Shown piece by piece: positions 23,466-34,920 of a DNA stretch of 64,000 nt (positions within the stretch are counted from its first letter, which is position 1; each line of letters opens with the position of its first letter). This stretch comes from Adenanthera pavonina (Eukaryota; Streptophyta; Magnoliopsida; Fabales; Fabaceae). The DNA is taken from assembly GCA_026686845.1 (NCBI GenBank), contig JAIVEN010000001.1:33410001-33474000 (forward strand), in the 5' to 3' direction. A program made the position numbers and the translations under genes. A model generated the notes under the pieces. The model saw only the letters and a program-made list of their open reading frames with translations, did not search any database and was not told the DNA's origin.

Positions 23466-26400
23466 TGTAATATCCCTATTTTACGGGATGTTATAAAATA
23501 AATAAAAAGATGAGAAACAAAGTGAAATGAAAAAGTTGTATACTCAAGTTTTAGAAAGAATTAATTTCTCATATAATTTTTAGAAGTTATATTTGATCCT
23601 TAATTAAAATTAATTTTTTCATAAGTTTTTTAACATAAATTAATTCCAGAATTTATCTCATAAAGTATGCAATATACCACTTAAATAGAAGTCTGCCCCA
23701 ACCTAAGCGCAACGGTATATGTGTTTCGTAGCTAGGGAGGTCGAAGTTGAAAGATAGACCAATTTGAAGTTTAATGAAAGAGAATTAATTAAAAATTGGT
23801 CTTTAGAGAAAATTATGAGAAAGTACCCAGAAAAAATAGTATTTACATCTTAACTTGGTTAAGGGCAAAAAAGTCATTTTCTAGTTGCAAAAGAATTATT
23901 TGTAAATTTAGTCTATAATATTCCTAAAACGTTAAATATCAAAAAATGTATAGGAAATTTAAGAAAATGAATATACACTGTTAAGCATGAAACAAGGTAA
24001 AGAGATATTTTTCCAGTTAAATGGAAAATGGGAAAAACCCATTTTGTCTCAAGAAATAAATATTTCCCAATTTGGCCACTAAGCAAGAAAAGTCACACAC
24101 AAGTGAAGTTAAATAAGCCATGGGAAAAATTACAGCTCAGACCCAAAAGTTTAAAAAATTATAAATTTGTCTCCAGTTAAGGGCATTTTTGTAAATATAA
24201 AAAATTATAATCAAAACAAAGCTCTTGATGAGCTAAACCCAGTGGAATACTGATTAGAATTTAATAAAATAAATATGAATTTATTATGGGCATTTGAAGA
24301 CAAAGTTAATATTTTACCCTATAAAAGTTATTTTAGATTGTAGAAAAAGTAGTACTGAGTCAAGGACAGTGAATGGACCTTACTCAAATATAATTTGGAT
24401 CAAGATAATGAATTTAGTCTAAAAGTAATTTTTTGTGATAGTCATGTACCAAATTAATAATGATTTTAGCAAAAATATTTAATCAATAAGGAGTAAATTT
24501 AATTGGTAAAGGGTATATTGATTCATAAAATTATTAAAATAATTTTTGGCCAAAAATGAGAGTGAATAGAATTTGAACAAAACTCAGGATATGAAAGAAA
24601 TTATTTGAAAATCTTTAATAACAGTAACTAAGGATTAGTTAAAAAATTACCATGACTAAATATTTATTACTTATCTTTCTTAATTACCATGGTTAGACAT
24701 TTGGCCATCATTTTCCTCACTCATTCATGACACAAATAGTAGCTAAAAGGGGGGAGAACTCATGAAACTAAGGAAAGGAAAAAAAGAAGAGGCTGAGTTT
24801 GGATCTCAAATTGCTAAGGTAACATATTATGGCTATTACCTAAATAGTTTGGAAGAGTTTTCATGGCTTATTCTCTCTTATTTTAATACTAAAATTTTTG
24901 AATTAGAGAGAGAGTAAATGAAGTTATGAAGAATCCAATCCATGAAAAGTAATGTATAGGCTACAAGATACAAGAATATATCATTGGTTTGAAAGTTTGT
25001 TGAGTTATTATTTTTCTACAATTTTTGTTATTTTTTGGCCTATTTAGGGTTTGTGATAGGAAGGGAATTTCATGATTTTGACCCCAAAAATGGATTCCTT
25101 GGGTCCAAAATAAGTTAATACAATAGGTTGTACAAGAAATCCCCAAAGGATAATGATATATAATTTTAATGTTCAAGTTGTTATTTTGTGAAGGAAGTGA
25201 TGGAAGCAATGGATTAGGACTTGATTTTGTGATGCTATAGCATTCCAGGAAGCATTTGAAGATCAAGGAAAGAGAGTTCAAAGTTTGGAGGAATTTGAAT
25301 AACACCAAGGTAGTTATTTTCCTATTTATGTCCCATGTTATCAAGTTGATTTTCCATGATTCTATGTATATGACATGAATTTGATTGTATGTTTTGTAAT
25401 GTAAATGTGTTGTTGGCTGGTTGTATGAAGTCTTTTATGACCCTAGGATATCCATTTTACAAAGTAATACCATGCCAAAATTGTTATGAAATTGTATGGC
25501 ATATTATAATTTAATGATTTCCAATGATGAATTTATGACATAATGTGATAATATGTGTGTATGAATGAATATAACTTCTGAGATTCCTTGAATCTTATCC
25601 ATCCCAATTATTAACATGTCTAGGAATAAGATATGACAATGGTGCATTAGAGATCAAGGCAAGGAGGTGAATGGTGAAGACTAGAGATTATTATGATATG
25701 TTTTCCAATAATTTTGTGCAAATTGTATAAAATGGTATGTGGATGTATGGGGCTGCCTCTAATTATTATTATGTTCTACAAGATTCCTTATGATATATAT
25801 GAATTTGGATCAATGAATGATGATGAAAATGTGTTATGAAATTGATTATGTATGTTATATAGTATGAATTGGTTCAAAGTGACCAATAGTAATTAGGACA
25901 GAGATATTTGGTTTGAAACAGAACAATTGGTAGGAGTGTTATATATTTACTAAAAGTAGATGAGAAAAGCTTTAAAATAAGTTAAAGAACACTTAAATTA
26001 GATAAGTTTGAAATTTATAGTGAATTTTTTGAGTTCAGAACTGGGCAGTATTAGGAAAACTGGAATTTCCATTGAAGGTATTGGAAATTTCAAAAAGCAT
26101 TATAAAATAGTGTAGAGCACCAAAAAATCAATGATTTGCATTTATAGAAATCTATAGGTCTTAGAAAATGAATGCCACTAGTTTGAAAGAATTTCGAGCT
26201 ATAGAAAAGGAGTTATGTAATTTTTCCTAAAATTGTTTCAGTAAAAGTAGTGTCCTGATCACTAATGGTTCAAGTTAATGTCATGCCATGTACAACTTGG
26301 ATAAATATACAAGAAAAATATTTTTAAAAAATAGACTCACAAGATTTACAATGACATAAAGAATGCATGAATTAGCTGAGGGTAGAGTGAAATATGAATG

Positions 26401-26751
26401 TTTAAATTTAAAGCCAAAATTTTAGGACAGTGAAATTGACCAAACTTATGGTAGTTTTGGAGGAATAAACTGTATGAATTGGCCTAGTATTTGTTCTTAT
26501 TCTTATTGTTTACATGTAAAAAATGTTTTTAGCTATTTTTAGATACTTGAATCAGCTCAAAAAGATTTTTGTAGAATTAGTTAGGAATTTTTAAAATTCA
26601 TTCAGTAAAATGAAATTTACCAAACGAAGAGTACCCAAAATATTTGAAAATCCTATTTTCCATTTTTATTTGATTCAAGCTTCTAGACATGCTTTAATGG
26701 CTTAAATGAAGTTTAATACATTGGAAAATGGGCCAAGAGTAAGGTGTTACA
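23466..26751 (+). mobile_element. Solo LTR, Ty3/gypsy-like family, plus orientation
   Basis: 3,286 bp with ends TGTAATATCC and GGTGTTACA (TGTAA/TTACA inverted) and exact 5-bp TSDs CATAG. It is the most complete copy in the window of the long-LTR family seen also at 1-2300, 6605-10494, 16513-19297, 31590-32604 and 48521-62515. There is no coding content; the 127-codon minus-strand stretch at 24961-25344 is chance. Position 25128-25150 is an uninterrupted version of the site into which the young Sirevirus inserted in another copy. The LTR interrupts a minus-strand copia relic. Confidence 0.88.
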
Positions 26752-26756
26752 CATAG
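26752..26756 (+). repeat. Target-site duplication CATAG, right copy
   Basis: Exact repeat of 23461-23465. Confidence 0.88.
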
Positions 26757-27260
26757 CACCAAAATCACGCCACCAAGCATTATTAGGAACTATAGCTAAG
26801 TTTAATTCAAAACATACAAAACATTAGTTTTAACTTTATTTTTCAAACCAAACTCTACATTTTAGGTTATCTTTCTAAAAAGGTGTCCTTCCTTATTATA
26901 GAAATGACACCTTCTTGCCTTCTTAACAATAGTAAGCCATTCCTTCTTCTTAAACTTGTTGGCTTTCACTTTAATTGCTTTTCCAAATTAAGGTTGTAAG
27001 TATGACTTCCTTATTTCATTAGTCTCACTTCCTCTTAAGTAAGCATAATGAGCAACTCATTAACATTCCATTTATGATTAATTTGGAACCAGACTCAAAG
27101 GGTAATGAGTTAACAATGTATTGCATCAATGAGGAGTCATCTACTATCATTCTATAGTCTTTGACCATGTTGCAATGTTACACATTCACATGAACATTAA
27201 GCTTAGTTTGTTAGATTGTGACCTTAATTTATGATGTAACTTTCTTCCTTACTACTCAAA
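26757..27260 (-). pseudogene. Ty1/copia gag-protease relic, split by the solo LTR
   Basis: Minus-strand broken frames show the end of a copia gag: DDSSLMQYIVNSLPFE near 27145-27100, then shifted frames of the copia gag tail, then a zinc-knuckle-like CHFYNKEGHLF near 26920-26880 (second Cys replaced by Tyr). Close to the LTR (26757-26790) is a WWRDFGA sequence, the plant copia form of the aspartic-protease entry (WW-x-D-[ST]-G-A). The short continuation of that motif lies on the far side of the LTR at about 23438-23465, so the relic predates the gypsy-like insertion. Stops and substituted catalytic-loop residues make it non-functional. Confidence 0.65.
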
Positions 27261-27387
27261 TTCATAATAGCAGTACATTTATTTCACAACATTGCCAAGC
27301 CAAATATCCAAAAGAAACATGTGAACGTAGCAACAAATGATGATCAATTACAAGACAAATTTAGATTCAAAAAGTTACATCATTATT

Positions 27388-27700
27388 GTATATTATAGCT
27401 CTTCTTTGTGTAGAAACTATAACATACCATCATTAGATAAATGTCATAAGTATCTTTCAATTGGTAATTAAATATTTTAGCCAAAACATATATGCTTTCT
27501 TTGGATATACACATATAAATCTAATTAAAATACTATATTTAATGTATATTACAGCTCTCATTTAGGTAGAAACTATAACATACTATCATCAGATAAATTT
27601 CATGAGTATCCTTCTTGAGGTAATTAAATATTTTAACCAAATATACATGCTATCTTTGGATATACACATGCATCTAACCAAGATACTAACTTACCTCCAT
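27388..27700 (+). repeat. Tandem duplication, period 156 bp
   Basis: Units start with gtatatta-agctct at 27388 and 27544 and share gtagaaactataacata, atcagataaat/attagataaat, gtaattaaatatttta and ctttggatatacacat. They are diverged at roughly one site in eight by eye. Confidence 0.8.
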
Positions 27701-28943
27701 TATATTCTCTAACTGTAGAATGACAAGTGAATGTCAATTTATCCATCCATTTATTCAACAATTAGCATTTCTTACAATGGATAAATAACAATTTACATGC
27801 ATGGTATGGTAACATCACAATTATAGTTTGATTACTTTGGTGATAACAAACTATACATCATAAATCATGTATATAACCATTAAGTAATGATATTTTAATA
27901 TCATTGTTGGCAACAAAACAATCCTCTTATGATAGTTTTGCATAACTAATTTGGTCCAAAAGCACCCACATGTTAAAATATAATTTTACAAGATTTAGAG
28001 ACCAAAATAAAATTTTCTTGGAAATTGGGGTTAACATCGAATTTCCAAAAACTTTAGGCGCCAAAATAGAGTTTCCCATAAATATAGGGGTTCAAATGAA
28101 ACTTTTAAAAATTAGGTCAATGCTTAAATGCCAAAACTTTTAAAGGAGAAACCATAATTTCATAAATATTTCGGGGTTTGAAAACAAAACTCAGAACATT
28201 AAGGGCTTAGGTAAAATTTTGAAAAGATATTGTAGTCAAAATATCAATTTAAAATAAATGGCCCAAAATTTGAGAACCCTAAATACCATAATATCTCGTA
28301 AGCCTACAATGCACACCCCTTACTTTCTTTCTTTTTTTATCATGAACTAGCCAAATTCATAGAATAAAATAGAAAAAAATGCATTTTGATATGAAACTTT
28401 GTTACCAAAATCATCATTTCAAGCCCCAAACACAATTCAAACTTAATTATATGTTGTAATGGAGGCTTGAGATTTTGGTCATAACATGAGAAAAGAATTA
28501 TATAAATAAACATCATAACAACATAAGAATTTTACTGTGTAAAGTAGATTTGAGACAAATATCATTTTAATTTTAGGTCAACATCTTTCATAAAGTATTT
28601 TCATTAGGAGCATAGAAAAGATTATGAAATACAATTATGTAGTTGAGGATAATCAGTTTTGATGCTAGATGTAAAACGTACGTTGAGTGTAAGATGCAAT
28701 CATCAAACTTCCAACCATACCAAAAATTTTCACAAACTGGTTTCTCTTCCTTAACCTTAGAAACTTTTTTTCTCACAATAACCCTAGAAATTTTAGCTCA
28801 CACAAAATAGATAGAATTAATGTGTGTCTATAATGGGTAAAGAGATGACCAATTTATATCTACTTAACTTTAATTTGGTATGTCCATCAAGTGCCAAGAT
28901 CAATGGATAAGATTTAATTTTGCTATTAAGATAATCCTTTACA
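27701..28943. other. Non-coding AT-rich stretch, nothing recognised
   Basis: No gene, TE terminus or repeat was found beyond short similarities among phrases such as ccaaaataaaattttc near 28000 and 28065. A 62-codon minus-strand frame at 28588-28776 has no recognisable motif. Confidence 0.4.
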
Positions 28944-28952
28944 TTAAAATTT
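28944..28952 (+). repeat. 9-bp target-site duplication TTAAAATTT, left copy
   Basis: Identical to 30065-30073. The two flank a long inverted repeat; a 9-bp TSD is the hallmark of Mutator-like elements. The sequence is AT-only, so chance agreement is less unlikely than usual, but both copies abut the inverted-repeat ends exactly. Confidence 0.75.
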
Positions 28953-30064
28953 GAGTTAATATGTAAATCTACCCCAAAAGTATTCCCAAAATCATTATTG
29001 ATATCCTAAACTATTTTTTGGCCTAATGTTACCCTTCGTCTTTCAAAATCATAGCAATGTAGCCCATGCCATTAGAGATCCATTATCTTTCATCATTAGT
29101 GTGCCACATGTCATTTTTTTACTAACTCATCCCAGCTAGCAGTCAACATGACATCCTAGTTGGAAAAAATTTTACATGTCAATCTAAAGTACAAATCTAC
29201 CCCAGAAGTACTCCCATAGTTAGTACTCACACCTTAAACTATTTTTTAACATAATGTTACCCTTCATCTTTCAAAATCATTATAATTTAATCCAACGCTA
29301 ACGAAAATCACAAATGTCGGTTAAACTTATCAAAGTTAGGAGACAAATTTTATCTTTCTTCATCTAATTCACTAGATTCTTCCATCACACATAACTTTCA
29401 CCTTATATTCACATCATATAGTTTATGTATAGATTATCAAATTTCATATATTTCAAAAATACAGGGACTAAAACATGAAAATTTTTCTAGAACAAGATTA
29501 TAAATAAAACCTATAAGCAATTGTAACGAAACTAGTAGAGATAAGCACCACAAGAGGTTGTGCACCATGGTAGTAGCAAGGTTAGAGGGAGACAAAGAAA
29601 GCAAAAGATAAATGGAGTTTGGAGAAAAGAGAAAGCGAGTCCTTCATCACTATTAGACATGACAAAGATGTGGGATCAACTTTAATGAGCTTAACCAATG
29701 TGAATGGCTTTTATTAGCGTTAGATTAAAATTGCTGATTTTGAAATATGGAGGGTAACATTGTGCCAAAAAAAATAGTTTAAGGTGTGAGTAGCGACTTC
29801 AGGAATACTTATGGGTTAGATTTGTACTTTAGATTGTTGCATAGGATTTTTTTTCCAACTAGTATGCCATGTAGATTACTAGCTGGAATGAGCTAGTAAA
29901 AAATGACATGTGGCACATTAATAGTCAAAGATAATGAGTCTCTAATGGCAAGGGTGACATTACTATGTGTTTGAAAGATAAAGGATAACATTGTGCCAAA
30001 AAATAGTTTAAGGTAGCAATACTGATTTTGTGAATACTTTGGAGGCAAATTTGCATATTAACCC
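28953..30064. mobile_element. Non-autonomous Mutator-like element (MULE) with about 380-bp TIRs
   Basis: 1,112 bp. The left arm (28953-29335) starts gagttaatatgtaaat; the right arm (about 29685-30064), read in reverse, starts gggttaatatgcaaat. The arms stay recognisably complementary inward, for example taaactattttttggc-taatgttac against its complement at 29985-30015. Each arm is itself built of two similar modules about 228 bp apart (aaatctacccc at 28965 and 29193). The 350-bp core has no open frame of note; it is partly purine-rich and could be captured sequence, but I do not recognise it. No transposase is encoded. Confidence 0.78.
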
Positions 30065-30073
30065 TTAAAATTT
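30065..30073 (+). repeat. 9-bp target-site duplication TTAAAATTT, right copy
   Basis: Identical to 28944-28952. Confidence 0.75.
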
Positions 30074-31589
30074 AGATAATTCTAGATATTTCATAATCCA
30101 CATACTATGAAAATATCTATTTATTATCTTATTAATAATTAATCCCATTATCAAGCCACATAATTTAAAATATTTTGAATATCATAGACCTTCCCCATTC
30201 CAAATAGAGAATTTAAAGGGGTCCAGACTAATCCAATATCTATAAGAAAATCACTACTTCAAAGTAGTGTCACCTAAAATAGCAAAAGCCAATTATTGGC
30301 TTATGTTGGTAGAAAAAGTTGATTTTCCTCATATTTTATTATTAGTGAACTTTGAGTAAGGTGGAAACAAGTGAGGTCAAGTCAAGCTTTGGCTAAATAG
30401 GTAAGGTCTACATTATAAGCCTAAAGCTTGAGCTTGGTTTATTAGCCTAATAAGATTTTTTTTTTAAACTCAAGCCTAAGTATTTAAAAAGCTTGAAACC
30501 AGTTTAATTAGAGGCTTGCAATATGTTTTTTTATCCATCCAATAGGAAAGCATCAAGAAATGCATATGTAATTTCTCTTGGTCTATGGTTGTTTGGACAT
30601 AATACTGGCAAAACACCGAGTTGAAAAGACTAATTGTTGAAGCAGCGATGGAGAATAAAAAAATGAGCAAACTAGTGTAAAAAGAACAAAACTAATTGCA
30701 ACAATTTAAATGTAACATGGTGGAAATGCAAAATTACCTTCCTCTTTTAATCCAAATCTTTAGTAAACCAAATGAAAGAACAAAATTTGAGGTCATCTAC
30801 TAGAACTCTTCTCAATCTTCCACTAAACTCAAAGCCATCATGGATAACACCACTTTATCATCAAGAAATGCATAGTTGCTCCTTAAAAGAAAAGGCCAGA
30901 GAGTGAACTTACCAATAAGGAGGAAAAAGGCTATGTTTCCAATAACGAAAAAGAAAATTTGAAGTAGAATATAAAGAAAAAAGGAGAAGATGAAGAAGCT
31001 AAACAAACAATAATAATAATAATAACAATAATAATAAGCATATACAAAAACACAAAAGAAGATAAAGAAGAATGAAAGAAAAAGAAGAAATGCAAAGATT
31101 AAAAAACAAACTATTCTCTTTTTTCTTCCTTACACCCAAAACACATCGATGGAATAAAAAGAAAAAACCACAATCAAATAACAATAATCATTCAAGGAAG
31201 TATTTAGGAGATGGATATCCATCAAACCCATAAACTAATTGGGTATGAGAAATCAATGAAGTTAGTTAAAGATAATTAATTTATTTCACATATTCAATTG
31301 CTTCCAAAATCACACTTACTTAATTAATCTCTCTCTCAATTCCTTCAAAAAATGCATCTCGTGACTCTTAATAGTGTTAATGAAGGAAGGTAATTTTGGT
31401 AAAAATAAATTAATGCAACATTAACTCTCTTTTTTCCCTTATAAATAAGACTATCAAAAGGGAAAAATTTTTCCTTATAAATATGACTGGAGGGAGTCTT
31501 ATTTTAATAAGTTAATAAAATTAATTTTAATTACATTATATTTTTATGTAAAATATAAAACATTAAATAGGCCTGACTTGTAGGCTTTA
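30074..31589. other. Unclassified intergenic or TE-derived sequence
   Basis: No gene is recognised. Repeated phrases such as aagcctaaagcttgagcttgg, agcctaataag (30415-30450) and a matching gcctgacttgtaggctt near 31570 suggest a non-autonomous DNA transposon, possibly hAT-like, but no TIR/TSD pair could be fixed. Chance minus-strand frames at 30812-31184 translate low-complexity Leu/Phe runs. Confidence 0.3.
31008..31037 (+). repeat. AAT microsatellite
   Basis: A run of aat trinucleotides with one aac interruption. Confidence 0.9.
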
Positions 31590-32604
31590 TGTAACATCCT
31601 GATTTTTGTGGCTGTGTAAAAGTATGATTATAATGTGCCTTGAATGAATGTGAGGAAAAATGGTTGGAAAAGATGTGGTATTAATAAGCTAAATGAATAT
31701 CATGAGGGGTAAAATGGTCATTTTACACATTATGTCCTCAACTACAATTAATTCAAAATATTGGATCATTAGATGTAATAAAGTAAAAATTTGGGTCCTT
31801 CCCTATAATTTTCTAAAATTTTGAAAATTTAGTATAAATGTCAAAAAGGACCTTATGACATGTTGGATCCAATAGAATAATGTATTGAGCCAAAAGGAAT
31901 CATATTGAAAAGAAATAAACTGCAAAATGCAATAGAAATTATACATAAAAAAGAAAAAGTACAGTGGGTCCCACAAATAATTTGGGACAAGATATTAAGT
32001 TAAATGTAGATCCTAAACTAGATTATTTTTGTGTACATAATGGAATATACAATATTATAAAATGCTGTAAATGTGTCTTTAACTGTCTAGATAAAAAGTA
32101 ATCAGTATAGGATATATCTAAATCAAGAAAAATATAAAGTATGAATCACACTCTCTCTCATTTTATTGACCAATATTTGTGCATGTGTTTGGAGGATTGT
32201 TTTAATATTTTCCTAACTTTCCTTAAAAACTTTTCATTATTGGCCATTAGATCAGGATTGGGATCAATGGATGAGATTTATTCTTGAAGCTTATAAATAC
32301 CCCCCACCCCTTGGCCTTTGATGCCATATGCATAAGGAGATAAGGGAAAACTGTGCTAACAAATAAGAGAGAAAGAGAGAACGAAGAAGGAAGAAGGAAG
32401 AAGAAGGAAGAGAATCTACAAGGCAAGCTTTAAGCAAGTAAGGTAAGCTTCTTCCTCTCATGCTCTTGCGTTTATTTAAGTAAATAGTTAGTGGAAATAA
32501 AAGTTCTTCCTCCCTCCATTTCTATGTAGTAGTTTCAACCTGGGGAAGGGGAAAGCATGAGGAGTTGTTATTTCATGAAACAAAGCTAAGAGAAGCGTGA
32601 AAAT
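31590..32604 (+). mobile_element. Gypsy-like LTR, 5' third, truncated by a CACTA-like end
   Basis: Opens TGTAACATCCTGATTTTTG. It follows the minus strand of 16513-19297 block by block: tatgattataatgtgcctt, a gtgggtcccac region, gatattaagttaaatgtagatc, and near 32545 the catgaggagttg...atttcatgaa block. The sequence stops being LTR-like at 32605, where CACTACC begins. It includes a GGAAGAA-rich tract at 32383-32412. Confidence 0.65.
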
Positions 32605-32870
32605 CACTACCATACAAGGCACTTTTTAGATCAAATAAAATAGACTTTCTAGATCAGTTTAGGTGTAGATGTAGAAGTGACCAATGTAAAATATTCTTCT
32701 TTCTATATCATTTATTTACCTGATCTAGAAAATTTTTTTTACATTAGTTGTTTAAACACCCGGTCTAGAAAATCATAAAAAATAGATAATATGTTAGAGG
32801 AATACTTTCTAGATCGGTTATGACTTATAACCAACCTAGAAAGTGTGAATTATTTTTACTTTTAATATAT
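32605..32870 (+). mobile_element. Left end of a CACTA-like transposon with subterminal repeats
   Basis: Begins CACTACCATACAAGGCACTTTTT, close in form to the other CACTA end (CACTAATGCAGAAAGCATTTTT on the minus strand from 21014). Behind it, variants of tttctagatcggtta and its complement recur (32645, 32710, 32762, 32807, 32832), typical of CACTA subterminal repeats. The element interrupts a gypsy-like LTR. The right end was not found before 48520, so its extent is unknown. Confidence 0.55.
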
Positions 32871-34299
32871 GCATTGAATTTTACATCCATCCTCCTTGTT
32901 TACAATCATGTAGAATATATACCAATCTACATGCAACCAACCAGCACCAATAACACATTTGAATTTGAACCATATGTATTTTCTACTCATAGGTCATAAT
33001 CTAATCAACAAAAATATTGCACAAACAAAAAATGCAGTAAATAGGCCAAAATCACATATCTTCTTCTCAAATCAAGTCATTCCTCACTAAATTCTTCCCA
33101 CGAAAGAAAATCATTGCTTTATTATTTATATTCTACCATAAGGAAAAAAGGAGAAAAAGTAAACAATGAAGGTAATAGTACTCATGATTTTCCATTGCCA
33201 AATTTCCACCATTCTAGTTCATATGCCATTTGTGCATCCTATATAAATGATTTCAAAAAAATAAAGCAATTCTTGATATCATAATAAATTAACCTTATCC
33301 GATTCAAACACTTTGATCAAACTTATAGCTCACCAAATACTTTGCCTGATTTTGTACAACCAATATAAATAGAGGGCTTATCCAAATCAGAAGCTAGCAC
33401 TACTCCAAACACATCTATAAAGGAGGATGGGTCATACATTTATATCAGAATAAAGAATCTTAAACTATCAAGCATCAAGTTCCATGAAACATAATAGAAG
33501 CAATAACAAGTAAACACAGATAATTTGATCACAAAAACACAACTTTCATTTAAAATTCTTGTCTAAACACTTTTTGATAGTTATTATAGAACAAACATTG
33601 AGTCAAGTAATTAGTGATTGTCCATAATAGCGGAATTATCATAATCTCTTAGTTCACAAATTCAATCTACTTGTAATCCTAAATCAGGAGATTTGTGCAT
33701 TCCTCGACTTGGTAAGTTAGCCCATTAGTCATTACTAAAATAGCAAATTGTGGTCTAAAATCCAACAATCTATCAAATAAGTAACAACAACTTTTTCCCT
33801 ATGGTTTCCTCAATATAAGATGTTTTCAAATTGCTTTCATTTTCTAGACTTCAAAACAATTATAAGAATCCTTGGGAAATATCTATCTTAAGATGCATGT
33901 GCATCATAGAAAATGTTGAATGGAAGTTACCTTCCATTTGAATTAACTAATAGCCTAAAAAATGACCTCTAGCAAGAATTCAATAATCAAGGTATTAAAT
34001 TGCTAATGTTTGGACCCTACAATATTCAATTAAAGATCAATAACTTCTGGATTTTAGACTGTGTTTAGCGAATCTATTTTCTCTTGTTTTTCAGGGTTGG
34101 AAGGGTTTGGAAGGAATGTCTATGACTTGAGCTTATAAGCAAATTTGCAATGCAAATAATTTCATTTATATTTCATAATGGAATGAATAATTTTGGGGTC
34201 TTTGAAGTTATATGGCTGATCAAACATATTTTCTAATGACTCAAAAACACAAAATTTCTTGCATTCAAAAATAAAACTTATGAAGAAAAAACCACATAC
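32871..34299. other. Non-coding sequence, possibly CACTA interior or intron
   Basis: No gene signature was found. The part next to 34300 follows a good splice donor on the minus strand, so it may be intron of the captured galactosyltransferase fragment. Confidence 0.35.
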
Positions 34300-34395
34300 C
34301 AAGATTAACAAAGACATCATCATCAACCTTGACATAAAATTCAGCATCCCAATTGTCTACAGCATGAACGAAGAAGGGTTTTATCTTTTTTTAGT
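34300..34395 (-). pseudogene. Exon fragment of a plant GT31 (beta-1,3-galactosyltransferase-type) gene
   Basis: On the minus strand one frame reads IKPFFVHAVDNW followed by DAEFYVKVDDDVFVNL. The DDD is the metal-binding DxD motif of glycosyltransferase family 31, and the sequence fits plant Golgi beta-1,3-galactosyltransferases. The frame ends in a split Gly codon followed at 34299-34292 by a GTATGTGG splice donor. An in-frame stop lies just upstream, near where the acceptor would be, so the 5' part is damaged. No other exon is recognisable within reach. It is an orphan exon that kept its intron border, so it was not copied from mRNA. Confidence 0.78.
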
Positions 34396-34915
34396 ACTCC
34401 TTTGATGCATGTGCTTAATTATGTTGGGGTAAAAAATAAAAAGCCTATTCTTAAATATCATTGAAGGTTCATAACCATGTTAAGTATAATAGAACTTTGC
34501 ATTCTTAAATAATGATATGGTGGCATTATACACTAAAAAAATTGAATTTACATAAAGAAGTTAAAAGTCAATATTTGGGCACGAATTATTATGAAAAAGA
34601 ATAATTCTCTTAATGTAGAGTATATACAATGCATGCATCTACAATGCATAAACAACTAAACTCCAATTATCCACAAGTTATTTTATCTCTACTTCCCATC
34701 AAACATGAAATGCACAGTCAATTTCAATTTCTTTGTCCAAACTGTCCCCAAAATTTGCACTTCTAGAAATGCAAATATGCAAATGTCAGTTAAACCAAAA
34801 ATGTAAAAAGCATTCATTTGTAATCATTTGACTTTGAATAATGAAATATATACCTTCTTCCTATTACAAAACACACAACCATGCTCTTTAAATCAGCTAA
34901 TTTTTTCTCCTAGTT
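34396..34915. other. Non-coding sequence up to the Sirevirus insertion
   Basis: No gene is recognised. It is probably continuous with 46643 onwards once the Sirevirus is disregarded. Confidence 0.4.
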
Positions 34916-34920
34916 AAATA
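34916..34920 (+). repeat. Target-site duplication AAATA, left copy (one mismatch)
   Basis: aaata before TGTTGAATC; the right flank at 46638-46642 is aaatg. Four of five match, consistent with an old insertion. Confidence 0.65.

Noticed and set aside
24961..25344. 127-codon minus-strand open frame
   Set aside because: Lies wholly inside a solo LTR, is not open in the other LTR copies, and shows no domain.
30251..30269. Short palindrome CACTACTT-AAGTAGTG as a pair of CACTA ends
   Set aside because: Eight-base arms around a 2-3 base centre are too short for an element, with no subterminal repeats; chance or a footprint.
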